The translations under genes and the position numbers were made by a program. DNA of 64,000 nucleotides from Bretschneidera sinensis (lineage: Eukaryota > Streptophyta > Magnoliopsida > Brassicales > Akaniaceae), in assembly GCA_023935145.1 (NCBI GenBank), contig CM043700.1, positions 69,339,620 to 69,403,619 on the forward strand. Reading direction: 5' to 3'. Positions 11,176 through 22,314 of this stretch are shown piece by piece. The notes below the pieces were generated by a model. The model was not told where the DNA came from, did no database searches, and saw only the letters and a list, made by a program, of their open reading frames with translations. The first letter of the stretch is position 1. Each line of letters begins with the position of its first letter.

Positions 11176-12290
11176 TCAGTAATGCAATTTAACGCACGCA
11201 CACGTATGGTAATAAGATTAAAAGTATTTTTATTATATTTTATTCTATTAATCTCATATTTCGTTCAATCTGAAAGAAGAGCAGATCAACACGCGCATTA
11301 ACACGTGTTGAGATGCTAGCATTTCGTTTAATCCAATAGAAAAACAAATCAACGTGTGTTAAGATGTTTAGTAGTAATAATTGGACTTCCTCATTAAAGA
11401 TGAAGTAAGAAAATGTTTTGCGAGTGTGGCATGTTTTTTTATAGGAATAAAAACCATTTGATTTATTTTTATTTTTTCTCTTTTTTCAATAATACATTTT
11501 TTTCACTGTTTAAACTATTAAAAATATAATGAAAAAATTAATAACTACATTGTATTAAAAAAAATTGTAGATTTGTTGTGTACGTTATATCTAAATATTA
11601 CATTTAAATTACAAATGTATGATATATGATATGTTTAATAGATATAAAAAATATAATAAATCGTAGGCATAATAAATGTGACTTTATTGCTAAAAAATGA
11701 CTTTATGCCAAGAATGAAAAAACTATATGCATGATTGGGTAGTTAAATTGCCAAAACACAAATTGTTCAGCCCAGAGCAAGATGGTTTTTTCCAAATATA
11801 AAGGGCGAAAACTACTTTTTTCCTTAATTTAGTCATATTCCCTTATTTGGTATGTTCGTTATCTCCTGAAATACTTTTATTATAAACATCTCTGCACATG
11901 CTATACGTGCGTTAATTTGTATTTTTATTGGATTAAATAAAATAATGAAATTGTAACAAAAATGAGAAAAATATTTGGATTAGTCAAATTGTCTACTGTT
12001 AGATATAACACCCTTATGAAAAGAGAATTTAGCAAGAAAGAGTTTGATAATGATATTATATCTAGCAAGAGATAGAATCTATTGATTGATTCTCCAAAAT
12101 ATAAAAAAGGAATAATTGATAAGAGAAACAAAATGATTTTAATCAAGCAACAATTTTATAGCCAGACAAGTGTTGATATAATTTTCTATCGGATTAAACG
12201 AAATAATAAGATTAATAAAATAAAAAATAATTAAAAAATCCTTTACATTTTATGACCACCTGTGTGCGTACGTTAAATTGCATTGCTAGT
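11176..12290. repeat. Inverted-repeat (MITE-like) element with long arms
   Basis: The left arm begins CAGTAATGCAATTTAACGCA (11177 on) and continues with AATAAGATTAAAAG and TTAATCTCATATTTCGTT. The right arm (12178-12290), read on the minus strand, begins CTAGCAATGCAATTTAACGT and repeats the same blocks in the same order. The arms are therefore imperfect inverted repeats of at least about 110 bp enclosing about 0.9 kb of AT-rich DNA without coding capacity. Target duplications are not clear, so family assignment (Mutator-like or another MITE type) is open. Confidence 0.55.
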
Positions 12291-12343
12291 ATTTTCTCTA
12301 CATTTTATGAACCAAAAAATAAAATTTTATGATAAACAAAAAA

Positions 12344-12475
12344 TACTAGCAATACAAGTTAACGTGCACACATATATGCTCATAAGATTAAAAATATTGT
12401 TATTATTTATACTATTAATCTTATATTTCGTTTTATTTGATAAAGAACAAATCAACAAGCATGAATTCACTTAAT
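12344..12475 (+). repeat. Extra copy of the MITE-like arm
   Basis: ACTAGCAATACAAGTTAACG followed by ATAAGATTAAAAATATTG and TTAATCTTATATTTCGTT repeats the 11176 arm in direct orientation. It stands only about 55 bp from the right arm, head to head with it. Confidence 0.55.
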
Positions 12476-13258
12476 AAGATGCTAAGCAGTATAATCCGAT
12501 GGAAGAGTTATTGCCTTTTTCTTAGTCTGATGACATGTTTGAGTTGAATGTGTTTTGTTTGTTCGTCAACAACGCAGGAGAGCATACTACCTAACCATAC
12601 ACCCAACCATACCTTTGAATTATAATTTCTATTATCTGGTAAATTGCAGGGTATGAGACTTTTGAGTAAAAGTGTAATCACAAATACCAATCATTATTAC
12701 CACAAAACAGTTTTCTTAATCTTGAATTACACTACATTGCAGCCAAAGAAAGCAGACTATGGGTAATGAATTTTTCAGATGATGAAAAAGAAAAAAAAAA
12801 ACTTTCCAATCTGTTAAAAGAAAAAGAAAATTGTTGAGTCTGTGAATTACACATATGCATGTACACTCAGAAGAAAAGAAATTGTTGTATTCTTTGCTCT
12901 GCTTCTTTAAGCAGTTTATTGCAGCAACTACGACAAGCTACGTTCACTTATGGAACAATCTAAACTTCCAATGTATCTGGCAGTTTGAAATTCTAAAATT
13001 AAAGTCATCCTTAAAATGGTATTTGCTTGATTATAATTTGTCCTTCAAATTGCAGCAACTTGAGTGATTACCAGAATCAACAATAAAGGCCACTGGTCTC
13101 ATGCTTGGCTTTGTTGGACACTTAAATATGGATCAACTCTTTTTGCTAGTCATGGCCTGCAACAGCTATAATGCATGAAGATTTGAACCCTACATTGACA
13201 CTCTGGATCTGGGCAGATTACCTTGTTTTCCACCAGTTAAAGTCAATGAATCTATATA
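12476..13258. other. Non-coding stretch, possibly 3' flank of the next gene remnant
   Basis: No conserved reading frame, repeat or RNA gene is recognised. Its position directly 3' (on the minus strand) of the membrane-protein remnant suggests it includes that gene's old 3' untranslated region. Confidence 0.35.
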
Positions 13259-13982
13259 TTACAAATCATAGCATAATATAGGAGAAAATGTTAAATTCAC
13301 TTCGAGGCTCTTCACCTTGTAATAATCTTTGAAGCTGATCCTTTCATCGAAAAAGGGGCTCAAAAGCCTCTTCTTAAAGTAGAAATCCAAACCAACAGCA
13401 GCAAATAGAAAGATTAAAAGATTCTGGGAGACATAAACTGCACCATTAATAGCATGTGATGAAAAGCTTTCAGGGTTCAATTTCATTGGTGGTCTTCCAC
13501 CTAGTGAAGCAAGACCTGCATTGCCAATTATTATTCTTATCAACCCTTTACCACTTAACATCTTGTATATACTTCATTGAATGATTGAAAATACCCTCTA
13601 TTTTGCACTTAATTAAAATATATAACTTTGAAAAGGCCAAAAGCTGTAGATGTCCCTGTCTTTAGCTGAATATTGGCCAAGTCTCTTCTTATTGTATATC
13701 AAAAGGTGACACCGAATAATGCACAACTGATGAAAGTAAATCCTAACGGGAGTATCAGCTCAGCACTGCTGGACACCTGAGTACAGGAGATGGGTAGCCC
13801 TGCAAGGGAGCCAACAATCACAGATATAGAAGCTGTTTTTACAGATTCCCATCTCTCTCTATCTTTGTCAATTCCACTCTCCACGAAAACGTCTCCATCT
13901 CCAACTTCATCTGCATCAAGGGAAAGAGAAAATTCTGCTTTTTCAACCATGACTCTTGCTTCTAAGAGCTCCCTCTGACATT
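13259..13982 (-). pseudogene. Plant membrane-protein gene remnant, two C-terminal exons
   Basis: Two minus-strand exons are visible. Exon 13982-13627 follows a good acceptor (TTGCAG) and encodes a helix with QRELLEARVMVEKAEFSLS, then two likely membrane spans around SISVIVGSLAGLPISC and ELILPLGFTFISCALFGVTF. There follows a TGA at 13701-13699 where related proteins appear to have Arg, and then YTIRRDL. Exon 13515-13259 follows a GCAG acceptor and encodes GGRPPMKLNPESFSSHA and SQNLLIFLFAAVGLDFYFKKR, a third span. I recognise the pattern as a conserved, uncharacterised plant membrane protein (probably plastidic) but cannot name a gene. The intron between them also lacks an intact donor. The N-terminal exon was not found. 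Likely a pseudogene because of the stop. Confidence 0.55.
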
Positions 13983-14213
13983 CTGCAATCTTTGAATTTC
14001 CAAAAAATCATGCATTAGTAGAAACAAAAATATCTTGATCAGTTAATGAAGAATCGTACGAAGACAGAATGCCTATCAAAGAAATGAGCAGTTTGTTATA
14101 CCTATCATAGAAAAAACTGGCAGTTTGTTATAATTAACTTCTACATGATACTATTGTATGACAAACAACACTATTGACTTTTATAGCCCTCATGAACCAC
14201 ACATGTTCATAAA

Positions 14214-14507
14214 TGGTTTATCAAATGCCTTAAAGGCAATCTGCATATAATCAAGTATCTTGCATTCTAAACAGGGCTGGCCTTCATTTTTTTTTTTTGG
14301 ATCACAGTAAATTTTATTCGCCATAAAAACCCATACAAAAACATGGAATGATACAGGAAAATGGTTTATCCAATGCCTTAAAGGCAATCTGCATATAATC
14401 AAGTATCTTGCATTCTAAACAGGGATGGCCTTCCTTTTTTTTGGATCAAAGTAAATTTTATTCACCATAAAAAACCCATACAAAAACATGGTATGCTACA
14501 GGAAAAA
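14214..14507 (-). repeat. Tandem duplication (about 147 bp x2) containing a LINE 3' tail
   Basis: 14214-14360 and 14361-14507 are near-identical head-to-tail copies (ATGCCTTAAAGGCAATCTGC in each). Within each, the minus strand ends in AATAAAATTTAC...GATCCAAAAAA, the usual 3' end of plant LINE insertions. The second copy continues into LINE-like 3' UTR to about 14640. Only the tail of a LINE was inserted, then it was duplicated with its flank. Confidence 0.6.
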
Positions 14508-14640
14508 GCACAGACGGCAAAATCAAGTAACTCTCCACTTCCAAAGCATCCCAAAACCAATTAGAAGGAACTATATCTATCAACTGAGTTACTATTTATA
14601 CTACTATTACTAAGGATCTTATCTCTAAAATCCAAATAAT

Positions 14641-15980
14641 CTGTTCAATAATAAAATCAGCATCATGAAAGGAGTTTGATGTAGCCTAAACTTTCACTTT
14701 CTCCAAACATGGTAAATACAAGCACTCAAAGATAGTTTAAGGATAATCACACCAAGAGGTTTTCCTTGTAGATGCTTAATAGCCAAAGAACTTCCCCTGC
14801 CAAAACACTATAGTACTTCTGTCCACATTTGATTTTTTGTAGAACTTGAGACGAAATCTGATTTAAATAAGAACAGGGAAAAAATTAGTGATCCCTTAAT
14901 TCAGCTGAAGCATTTCAAAGCAATCACAAAAAATTACTAAAATCATGGTCCTCGGTTAAATAATGAGTTAATTGATCTCTCTCCACCACCATGACTTAAA
15001 TTCAAACAAAACAACGATATAACCTTTGCTGCAGCCGCAAAATAGCTTCACTCTAAGAACCTTGGTTTCCCTATTCTTATGAACAACATTTAGATGAAAT
15101 TTTCCAGGAAAAAAATAAAAGAGTAATAGGAACATCATAGAAGAGAAAAAGGTACCTTACACTTAATTTTGTGTGACAACAAAATTTCAGGTGCTCCTCA
15201 ATGCAGTTGTTCGATAAGTAGAATTATATATATATGTGGTGCGTTTGGTGAACAGAAAGAGAGGGGATCAGATGATAATAGATACCATCTCATCCTATCC
15301 TCAAAAGCCGGATGATTTTATCTATCATAAAAGGTAGAGAATGATGATACTTGCTGATATGATGGAGATAAATTTGTAGTCTGAGTAAAAAACATACGAA
15401 AAAAGAGAGCAAAATCATATCTACATTGAAAAACAAAGGTAAAAGAGAACAGACCTGAAAAGAAATCTTGGGGACTGTAATCATGCATGGCTGCTACTTT
15501 TAATCAACTGGCCACTTGATAAATTTATTGTTTAGTTGATGTATCATAAATCGATCAAAATCCATACTGTTTTGTCAAGCACTGAAAGTTCTATATACCG
15601 AAAAATCAACCTGCAAGAACTTTATCAGTTGGTAATTACTAATCAGAATGCAAATTGCAATCGTTCAAGACATGAAAATTTTATAAATTGAAGAATATTG
15701 CTTAGAGGATCTAAGCTGTTTGCTTATGAACAGTACCCTAAAAAATTGGAGAAAAGAATATCCTAAATAATGGAAACTACAAATTGAAAAAAAAAAAAAC
15801 ATATATTGATCTTTTTTATATATAACAACAGATGAGTTGCTTACGCTGTTGAATACGGGTAGTGGGTTGCTTGCTCTTCTTCCAAAATCCGGGAAAAAAT
15901 TTATACAGTAAAAAAGATAATAGAATTATGTTCCTGAACTTGGGGATAAATTAAACAAATTGGAAATACAAGAACAAATC
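14641..15980. other. Non-coding stretch
   Basis: No gene or RNA is recognised. It may be intron of the membrane-protein gene if the leader at 16400-16650 belongs to it. GTGCGTTTGGTGAACAGAAA at 15239 resembles the start of some MITEs, but no matching end was found. Confidence 0.35.
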
Positions 15981-16440
15981 AGTACAAATAAGTGATTTAA
16001 TAAGAATTTAGGAACTGTAAATTGAAATCAGTACAAATGCGTCGCCATTAATATTATCCAGCATATAATTTTCAGCAAAGACAATAAGAACGGCAAAAGA
16101 AACATGCGTACATAAAATTTGGGCTGGAATCGGTTTGTGGAAAAAATCGTAGGTAAAGCTAAATCAACATTCAAAACTGACCTAACAATGGTGGAAGAAA
16201 AGTTGACCGACGCTTAGAGAAGAACAATTGAAAAAAAGACAGAAAGCTAGAAAGCTTGCCTATGGCTTTTGAAGCAGATCCTTCGAAATACATGAACAAA
16301 TCAGTACAAATACTTCGCCATCAATAGTAACTGTCAAAACCCACGCTTGGAGAAGAAGAATTGCAAAAAAAAAAAAAAAAACAGAAGCTGAAAGCTTACC
16401 TATGGCTTTTGAAACAAATCCGAAACTGAAACACATTTGG
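15981..16440 (-). repeat. Imperfect duplications around a splice-donor-like exon end
   Basis: On the minus strand TTCAAAAGCCATAGGYAAGC occurs twice, at about 16257-16277 and 16393-16413, each followed by a similar A/T-rich stretch. AATCAGTACAAAT recurs at about 15977, 16027 and 16292. The 16399 copy has a canonical AG|GTAAGC donor; the other has GC in place of GT. This is a local duplication of a 5'-UTR exon end. Confidence 0.5.
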
Positions 16441-16650
16441 AGGAAAACAATCCGTAAAAGGAGCTGAGAACGTGGGAGACTTTAGGTGTTGGAGAGTTAG
16501 TTACAGGAGAAGTGGGGTGTGTGAGTCTGTGAGTGAGTTGAGGTAGAGATGATGAAGAGGGAGAGTGAGTTACAGAGGATGGGGCTGAGAGAACGTGCGA
16601 GTCTGGGTTAGAGGAGACGTGAGGTGTGTGAAAGTGAGAGTGAGGGTAGA
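16400..16650 (-). promoter_or_regulatory. 5'-UTR-like leader exon on the minus strand
   Basis: A pyrimidine-rich minus-strand tract (CTCTAACCCAGACTCGCACG, TCACTCTCCCTCTTCATCAT) ends at a consensus splice donor. This is a typical plant 5' leader, probably of the gene whose last exons are at 13259-13982. It contains no recognised coding start. Confidence 0.4.
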
Positions 16651-17410
16651 GTTAATAAAAATTAAATTAAAAAAGAGTTAATATAAATTAAATGAACAAG
16701 CATCCTACGATACCTATATAAATTAATAGTTACTAATTTATCAAATAATATATAAAAAAATTTCAAATACTATGGGTTTAATTTAAAACATGAGATTAAA
16801 TATTAAATGTGATTGAATCCAAATAAAAATTAATTCAAATTTAATTAACATTGACTAGATTAAACAACATAATTTACAGTAAATTTGATTTCACACAAAT
16901 AAATGGTTCAATCTAGGGTATTTTAAGCATTGTTAGCTATTTAAAGATGAATTTGTCGTGTTGAGTCAAAAGTTTGGTGAAGATGTTGTTTTTGAAAATC
17001 TTGGGATGTGGTTGTAATTAGGGGTAAACCTTAGAGATGTTGCTGTAATTTACCATTTATTAAATTATTAGCTACGAAATTTCCAAATTATAGCAGAAAA
17101 GTGCTTTATTGTAACTTGCAAACTAGGCGGCCAGAAAACAAAGCATACTACAACCATATACCAATTCAACAACATATAGCCATCAACAACTTTAAAAGTC
17201 TTCTTACATAGTAATTCAACAACTTTCTAGGTCTTCCATGGAATTCTAAAACAATTTTCATCTTAAATTAAAGTTTCTTCGTCCCCCACTGAACTTTCTC
17301 TATAAACTTCTGATCCTTTATTGGAATAATTATAGCACTAATTTCCTTTGAATTTGATCACCGTTCACTATATGACTTAACTACAACTTTCCTTCTCAGT
17401 TAAGAAACTT
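16651..17410. other. AT-rich intergenic DNA and 3' flank of the receptor kinase
   Basis: 16651-16930 is AT-rich without features. About 17090-17410 lies just 3' (minus strand) of the receptor-kinase end and is probably its old 3' untranslated region. Confidence 0.4.
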
Positions 17411-17799
17411 ATCTTATGATCTGAATCCAAAAATCACGTCTAGCAGTTCTTTCAACTCCCCAATGACTCCATTCTTTCTCTCGGCACTTCTTCAGAGCAC
17501 TGGATACCTATTTTAACTATTGACACCAAGCTTTCAAGAATTCTATTCCTTGAGATTGGCTAGGAATTCTTGTAATTTGTATCTTCAATTTGATCAAGTG
17601 ATTCTTCAAGGATCACGGGTCGGCAATTTCCAACACTCTATTTGGAATTTACATCTTAACCAAGCTTGTGAAGGCTGAGGCCATCCTTGAACATGTCATT
17701 GGTTTGTCTCCTTCCGGTGACCATTTCTAACAAAAGTATGACATAGCTATACACATCTCCATATGATGAAAGTTTGAAACCTTCAACTCACTCCATACT
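17411..17799 (-). pseudogene. LRR-XII receptor kinase pseudogene, last exon (kinase C-lobe)
   Basis: This is the minus-strand exon after an acceptor TGCAG at 17802-17800. It starts EYGV (activation-segment APE region), then after a one-base frameshift reads DVYSYVILLLEMVTGRRQTN and DMFKDGLSLHK, kinase subdomains IX-X of the EFR/FLS2/Xa21 family, then LESLVSIVKIGIQCSEEVPR, subdomain XI. Several stops and frameshifts are present. The upstream exon is 13 kb away at 30983-31292 because a CACTA element occupies the intron. It is the 3' end of a gene whose other pieces are at 30983-31292, 41235-41570 and 47344-48854. Confidence 0.88.
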
Positions 17800-17832
17800 C
17801 TGCATCCTACACATTAGGACACTACAAGATAA

Positions 17833-18240
17833 TTGATATTTGCCGGCACTTTACAAAAACGCCGCAATAAATTAACCGCTGGGGCTTTTTTAGTGGCGCT
17901 TTAAGAAAGCGCCGCAATATTTAAAGAACATATAATGGCGCTTCAAAGCGCCGTTATATGCACAGTTGATTACATATTCCGGTGCTTTGAAGCGCCCGTA
18001 CATACTGGCACTTTCAAGCGTCAGAATATGGTCGACACCAATTTCATATTCCGGCGCTTTGAAGGGCCGGTATATACTGGCACTTCAAAGCGCCGGAATA
18101 TGCCCCTTTGCATAGTCCGACGCTTTAAAGCGCTGGTATATACTGCACGTGAAAGTGCCAGATTTGCATTTCATATACCGGCGAGCGCCGGTGTAGGCTC
18201 ATTTCATGTTTCGGCGCTTCAAAGCACCGGAATATGATAA
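17833..18240 (+). repeat. Left subterminal repeat array of the CACTA element
   Basis: Many copies of short, mostly palindromic units such as GGCGCTTCAAAGCGCC and CCGGCGCTTTGAAG occur in both orientations, roughly every 30-60 bp. Arrays like this in CACTA elements are the binding sites of the TnpA-type protein. The open frame across them is a by-product. Confidence 0.85.
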
Positions 18241-21200
18241 AAAATTTCACTTATTCATCCCGTTCCTTGCCGCGTCATACAATTTATCTGAAATTTTTGC
18301 TCTCTTTCTCTCTTTTCCCTGAAATTATCACGATCTCTCTGTGGTTTCCTCCATTGCAAAGCAAGCTTTTTTTCCAGTTTCCTTGCCGCGCCGTTCGTGC
18401 TTCTCTCTGAAATTTTTGCTCTCTATCTCTCTGGTTGCTTTTCCCAAAAATTTTCGCTCTCTCTCAACTGGTTTCCTCCATTGCCCAACAAACTTCATTT
18501 CCACCTTTCCTGGTTGTGAGCTTCTCTCTGAAATTTTCGCTCTCTCTCTTTATTGGTTTGGTTTTATTATTTACTTCGTTTGTTTTTTTGCTTATTATTC
18601 TTAAATCAAAGATTTGTTAGAGTTATGAGCTTTGCATAAACCAACCTTCTCTATCTGTTCTCGCGCATTCTTGCACAAATTCATTTCAATTAGGTAATTT
18701 GATTTCTTTTTTTATAACGTTTTTTCAATTTCTCTGTTATTGTCTGCTTAATGTGATCAACATATACATGCATGTTGTCTTTAATGATTGAAACTTGTTT
18801 TCCTTCTCTGTTGCTTGGGACAGATGTGGTCTAAATATGGGTTATCTTGATAATTTATTTGGGTATTTTTGTTTCTTTTACTGTTTACTGTTTGTGCTTG
18901 GGTATTATCGATGTGTTTGTTTGCTTGATATGTAACTTCTAAGGTAAAATTTGTATAGATTATTGCCCGCAAGATTTTCGAAGGCTTTTTGTTAAGGGTG
19001 TAATAATGTTTGATTAGTTTTGGGTAATTTTCCTAGATTCTTGATCAGTTATGATATCTTTGCAGCCAGTTTTGGTGCTGAAAGAATAAATCTTGTTTGC
19101 TAATTTTTTGTTTTGTTGTGTTTTTCAGTTATTTCGGTCATGCAATTTAGTTATTTGTTCCTATGTAACCTTGAAACATAGGGTAAAGTTTTTAGTGATT
19201 GGTGTGCCTTGAGAAATTGCCCCAAATTGTCTGATTTTGTAACTTTGGATTGGGTATTTTTCGTCGGGTAATGAGGAGCATCTTGGCTGTTGAATCAAAG
19301 TGTGGTGAGTTGAGATGATTCCATACTTTCGGGTTGTTCTGTGTTGAACAAGTACTTATAATTAAGTTAAATAGGAAAATTGGGGGTGGGGGTGGGGGTG
19401 GGGTTGGGAGGTTTGGTAAGCAAAATCTCTTCATTTTCATTTATATTCATCTAATTCCAAAATGGTCTTCCTCTCCCACTACAGTCACTCACAAAGCAAT
19501 TCACTTTCTCGCTCTTTTCTTTTCTACTTTCAAAAAAGACAGCTCTCTTCTTCTTGATTCACTTTAAATCTATCTCAACAGTTTAAATTAGGATCTACTA
19601 TGACTTATCATTTCAGCTATTCCTCTTCGCTTTTACCTCTGTCTCCCTTCTTTATTTCTTCTTTCTCTCATAGACCGAAAACTTGAATGAGGAATTATAA
19701 GCATATGAGATTAATCTATTAGAAGTTGCTAGAGAATGTGAAAAAAAAAAAAAAACCTTAAGCAAGAAGGTGAATAATCCAATCAATGATTTGGGGCTGG
19801 TATGAGCTTCTTGTAGAACCTAAATTATTCCTCCTTGGGCAAAGACAACATCTAAACATGGCTGTTTTTTTAGCTTCTTTACAGCACCAACTAGTCAGCT
19901 TTCTTCTTATCTTTAATAAACAGCCAATTCTTCGAGTAATGAAGGTTGCTTTAACTTCTAATAGTATGTGCATTATGTTATAACTGGTATATTAAATTGG
20001 GATCTATTAGCCTCCACTATCGTTTCTGCATACCTCAATTTCCCAAGTGTATGAGTCAATGACCATCCCCGGTAATTGATATCACTTTGTGCTACAAAGT
20101 TACCGATTTCCTACTATTAACGTGGTAAGGAATTATCTCCTTAGATGTACTTGGAGGTGGACCTGTATCATACCCAAGGAATGAAGAGCCTAGATATTTA
20201 TCTGTAAAATGATATCGTGGGGGGAAAAAATATCAAATCTTTGCATGCATTAAATTTAGATTACAGTACTTAGCGTACTTTAAAGAAGGTTGGGCAAAGG
20301 AAAAAGTTTAAGGTTAGGCTATAAAGCTCAAAATAGACTGCACTCTGATCTTTTGCAGGCAGATCATGTAACAATTGCCTAAATCAGTCATAGTAAGATA
20401 AGCACATCGAAACAGATAGTGACGGCTGCTGAAATTGACAACTGCAGCAAAAATAAATTGTAATTGTTCTACATCATTTGATTTTTATTTTTTAAAACCA
20501 GAAAGGCATTTGTTTTTGAATAATTGAGAAGTATTGATTTTACAGGTGTCTCTTAGATAAGATCCATAGCTTCACTGCAGCCTCATGCCTTACAAATGTA
20601 GTCCTCTAGTGTTATTGAAGTAAGGATCTGGCAGGTGACATCTTAAAAATGCAAGTAAACCTCCGATTTTATTAGCCGAAATAAAAGCACCTCACCAGAA
20701 GCATGCCTTAAGCTGCGTCATAGGAACAATACCTTGCAAAACCTGTGCTCATTGAAAATTTGAATTCTCTTAATTCGGTCATTGATAACATAGAGATGGG
20801 ATCCACATCATACTATGTTCATTGATATACCTTTTTAGAGGTTCTTAAATTCAATGAATATATCACCTGAATGTTTTATATGGTACTGCTTCTTCCAAGA
20901 TTCCAAGTTTATGTTGATGTTGTTAGTTTGATGATTAAAGAATAAGAATTAGTAGTTAATGGTTGGATTGTTGACTATGTAACACAGACTCTTTGGTTTA
21001 CCTTGCTGTACCTGTTTCCGACATGTATATGAAAATATGGGTATGGCTTTCTGATCCTCCAAACTTAATGAAAAATATACAATAAAACTAAACGAGTACG
21101 ATACTCAGGTGTAAAATATACAATAAAATTAATGGATTTGGGGGGTTTTCATTTTAGCCAAGAACTCAGGTGTTTTCAAACAGTCACTTGTTCTCAGGTA

Positions 21201-21407
21201 AGTAACCATTTTGATATTATGCACTCCATATATATGCATTTATGTAGAAATCTCAGTTTTCTTGCTTAGGTAATATTTAATTGAGATTTTTTTTTCTTTT
21301 AAAACATACAAGTAGCTAGAATTGTTTATGTTTTGTTGTTTTATAGTACTAATACATTAAGCATTCAGACTGACTGGTTCTTTGACTTTTGTGATGCGAT
21401 GTGACAA
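18241..21407 (+). other. CACTA 5' region: leader-like repeats, promoter area, non-coding
   Basis: 18280-18560 holds three or four copies of a pyrimidine-rich unit (TCTCTCTGAAATTTTTGCTC), which resembles a plant 5' leader and may be the promoter-proximal part of the transposase transcript. 18600-21400 has no conserved reading frame that I recognise. It may contain non-coding flank of the captured decarboxylase gene, but that is not shown. Confidence 0.4.
19382..19408 (+). other. G-quadruplex-type motif
   Basis: There are five consecutive G-tracts of 5, 5, 5, 4 and 3 bases separated by one or two T, well inside the loop-length limits for a quadruplex on the plus strand. Confidence 0.6.
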
Positions 21408-21571
21408 GCAGTGTTGAATAACTTGGATGATGCACATGAACTTCTAGATACTGCCATTTCTACAGCTTTGAAGGAAAGCAAGCCGATTTATCTTAGCAGA
21501 AGCTGTAATCTGCCTGGAATTCTTCATCCAACTTTCGCTAGAGATCCAATGCCATTCTTTCTTGCACCTAA
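21408..21571 (+). pseudogene. PDC: Captured exon of plant pyruvate decarboxylase
   Basis: The frame reads AVLNNLDDAHELLDTAISTA, then LKESKPIYLS, CNLPGILHPTFARDP and PFFLAPK. This is the highly conserved linker between the first (PYR) and middle domains of plant pyruvate decarboxylase, the thiamine-diphosphate enzyme that makes acetaldehyde in ethanolic fermentation. It is about 55 residues with no stop. The left edge (ACAA then GCAGTG) lies at a likely intron acceptor position and the right edge is a donor-like AA|GTATGG, so genomic DNA rather than cDNA was taken up. It is in the same orientation as the transposase genes. No neighbouring PDC exons were recognised, and one exon cannot make enzyme. 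Confidence 0.85.
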
Positions 21572-21939
21572 GTATGGTTCCAACCTCATTACTATATTAG
21601 TTTTTATTCTTGAAGTTATATGAATTTGATAAGTTCTCATGATTTGTGCTACAATTGGTTTAAAAATCAATGAAAATAGGGCTGTTGAATTTTAGGCTTG
21701 ACTTCAAATACTGGATACACCTTAGTATAATTCACAAGGATAACAATTAAGATTAAAAGGAAATGACTTAGTAAATCCAGAATAATGTGAATAATGTTAG
21801 TCTTGGTTGAGTTGAACTTGTGCCTGTAAGAGCTGTGATAACTAGAAACATAAGAAAAAACTTGCACGGTAAAATGAATTGTTATGTATGCACATGAGAC
21901 ATCCTGAAGCATAAAAATGCTGATATACATGAAAAAAAT

Positions 21940-22195
21940 CATTTAATTATAAAAATAATAATAATTTTATTGTATTTAATAATAATTATTATGATAATTT
22001 AAATAATTTTTAGAATTAATAATTATTTTTATAATAATACAATTATTATGAATATTAATATTAAAATGTCTTATTATATTGTAATAGTATTATTATGATA
22101 ATATATATTATAATATTTTTTAATTATTATTATAATTAATAAGATTTTTTTATTATAATATAATAATTAATAATAATAATAATTTTATAATTTCT
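21940..22195. repeat. AT-only low-complexity tract
   Basis: About 250 bp of nearly pure A/T with AAT/ATT trinucleotide runs just upstream of the transposase start. It may help strand opening or matrix attachment, but that is not testable here. Confidence 0.6.
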
Positions 22196-22314
22196 TCATT
22201 TAGTGATATTATTTAGTATTATCTAAGTTTGTGATTATGCCTGCTTTTGCCAAAAATATTTCAATTCTGACTTTCTTAATATTGTTTTAGGGAAGTCTAT
22301 TGGGTCATCTAAAA

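Noticed and set aside
15239..15340. Possible MITE end (GCGTTTGGTGAAC)
   Set aside because: No matching inverted end or target duplication was found.
11155..17410. tRNA or other RNA genes in the inter-element DNA
   Set aside because: No tRNA-like cloverleaf or box motifs were recognised by eye on either strand.
17935..18237. 100-residue plus-strand frame at the CACTA left end
   Set aside because: It is read through the subterminal palindromic repeats.
18341..18620. Ser/Phe-rich frames after the left CACTA array
   Set aside because: They come from repeated pyrimidine-rich leader units; no start context or homology.
19192..19440. Proline-rich minus-strand frame
   Set aside because: The proline run is the complement of the G-tract motif.
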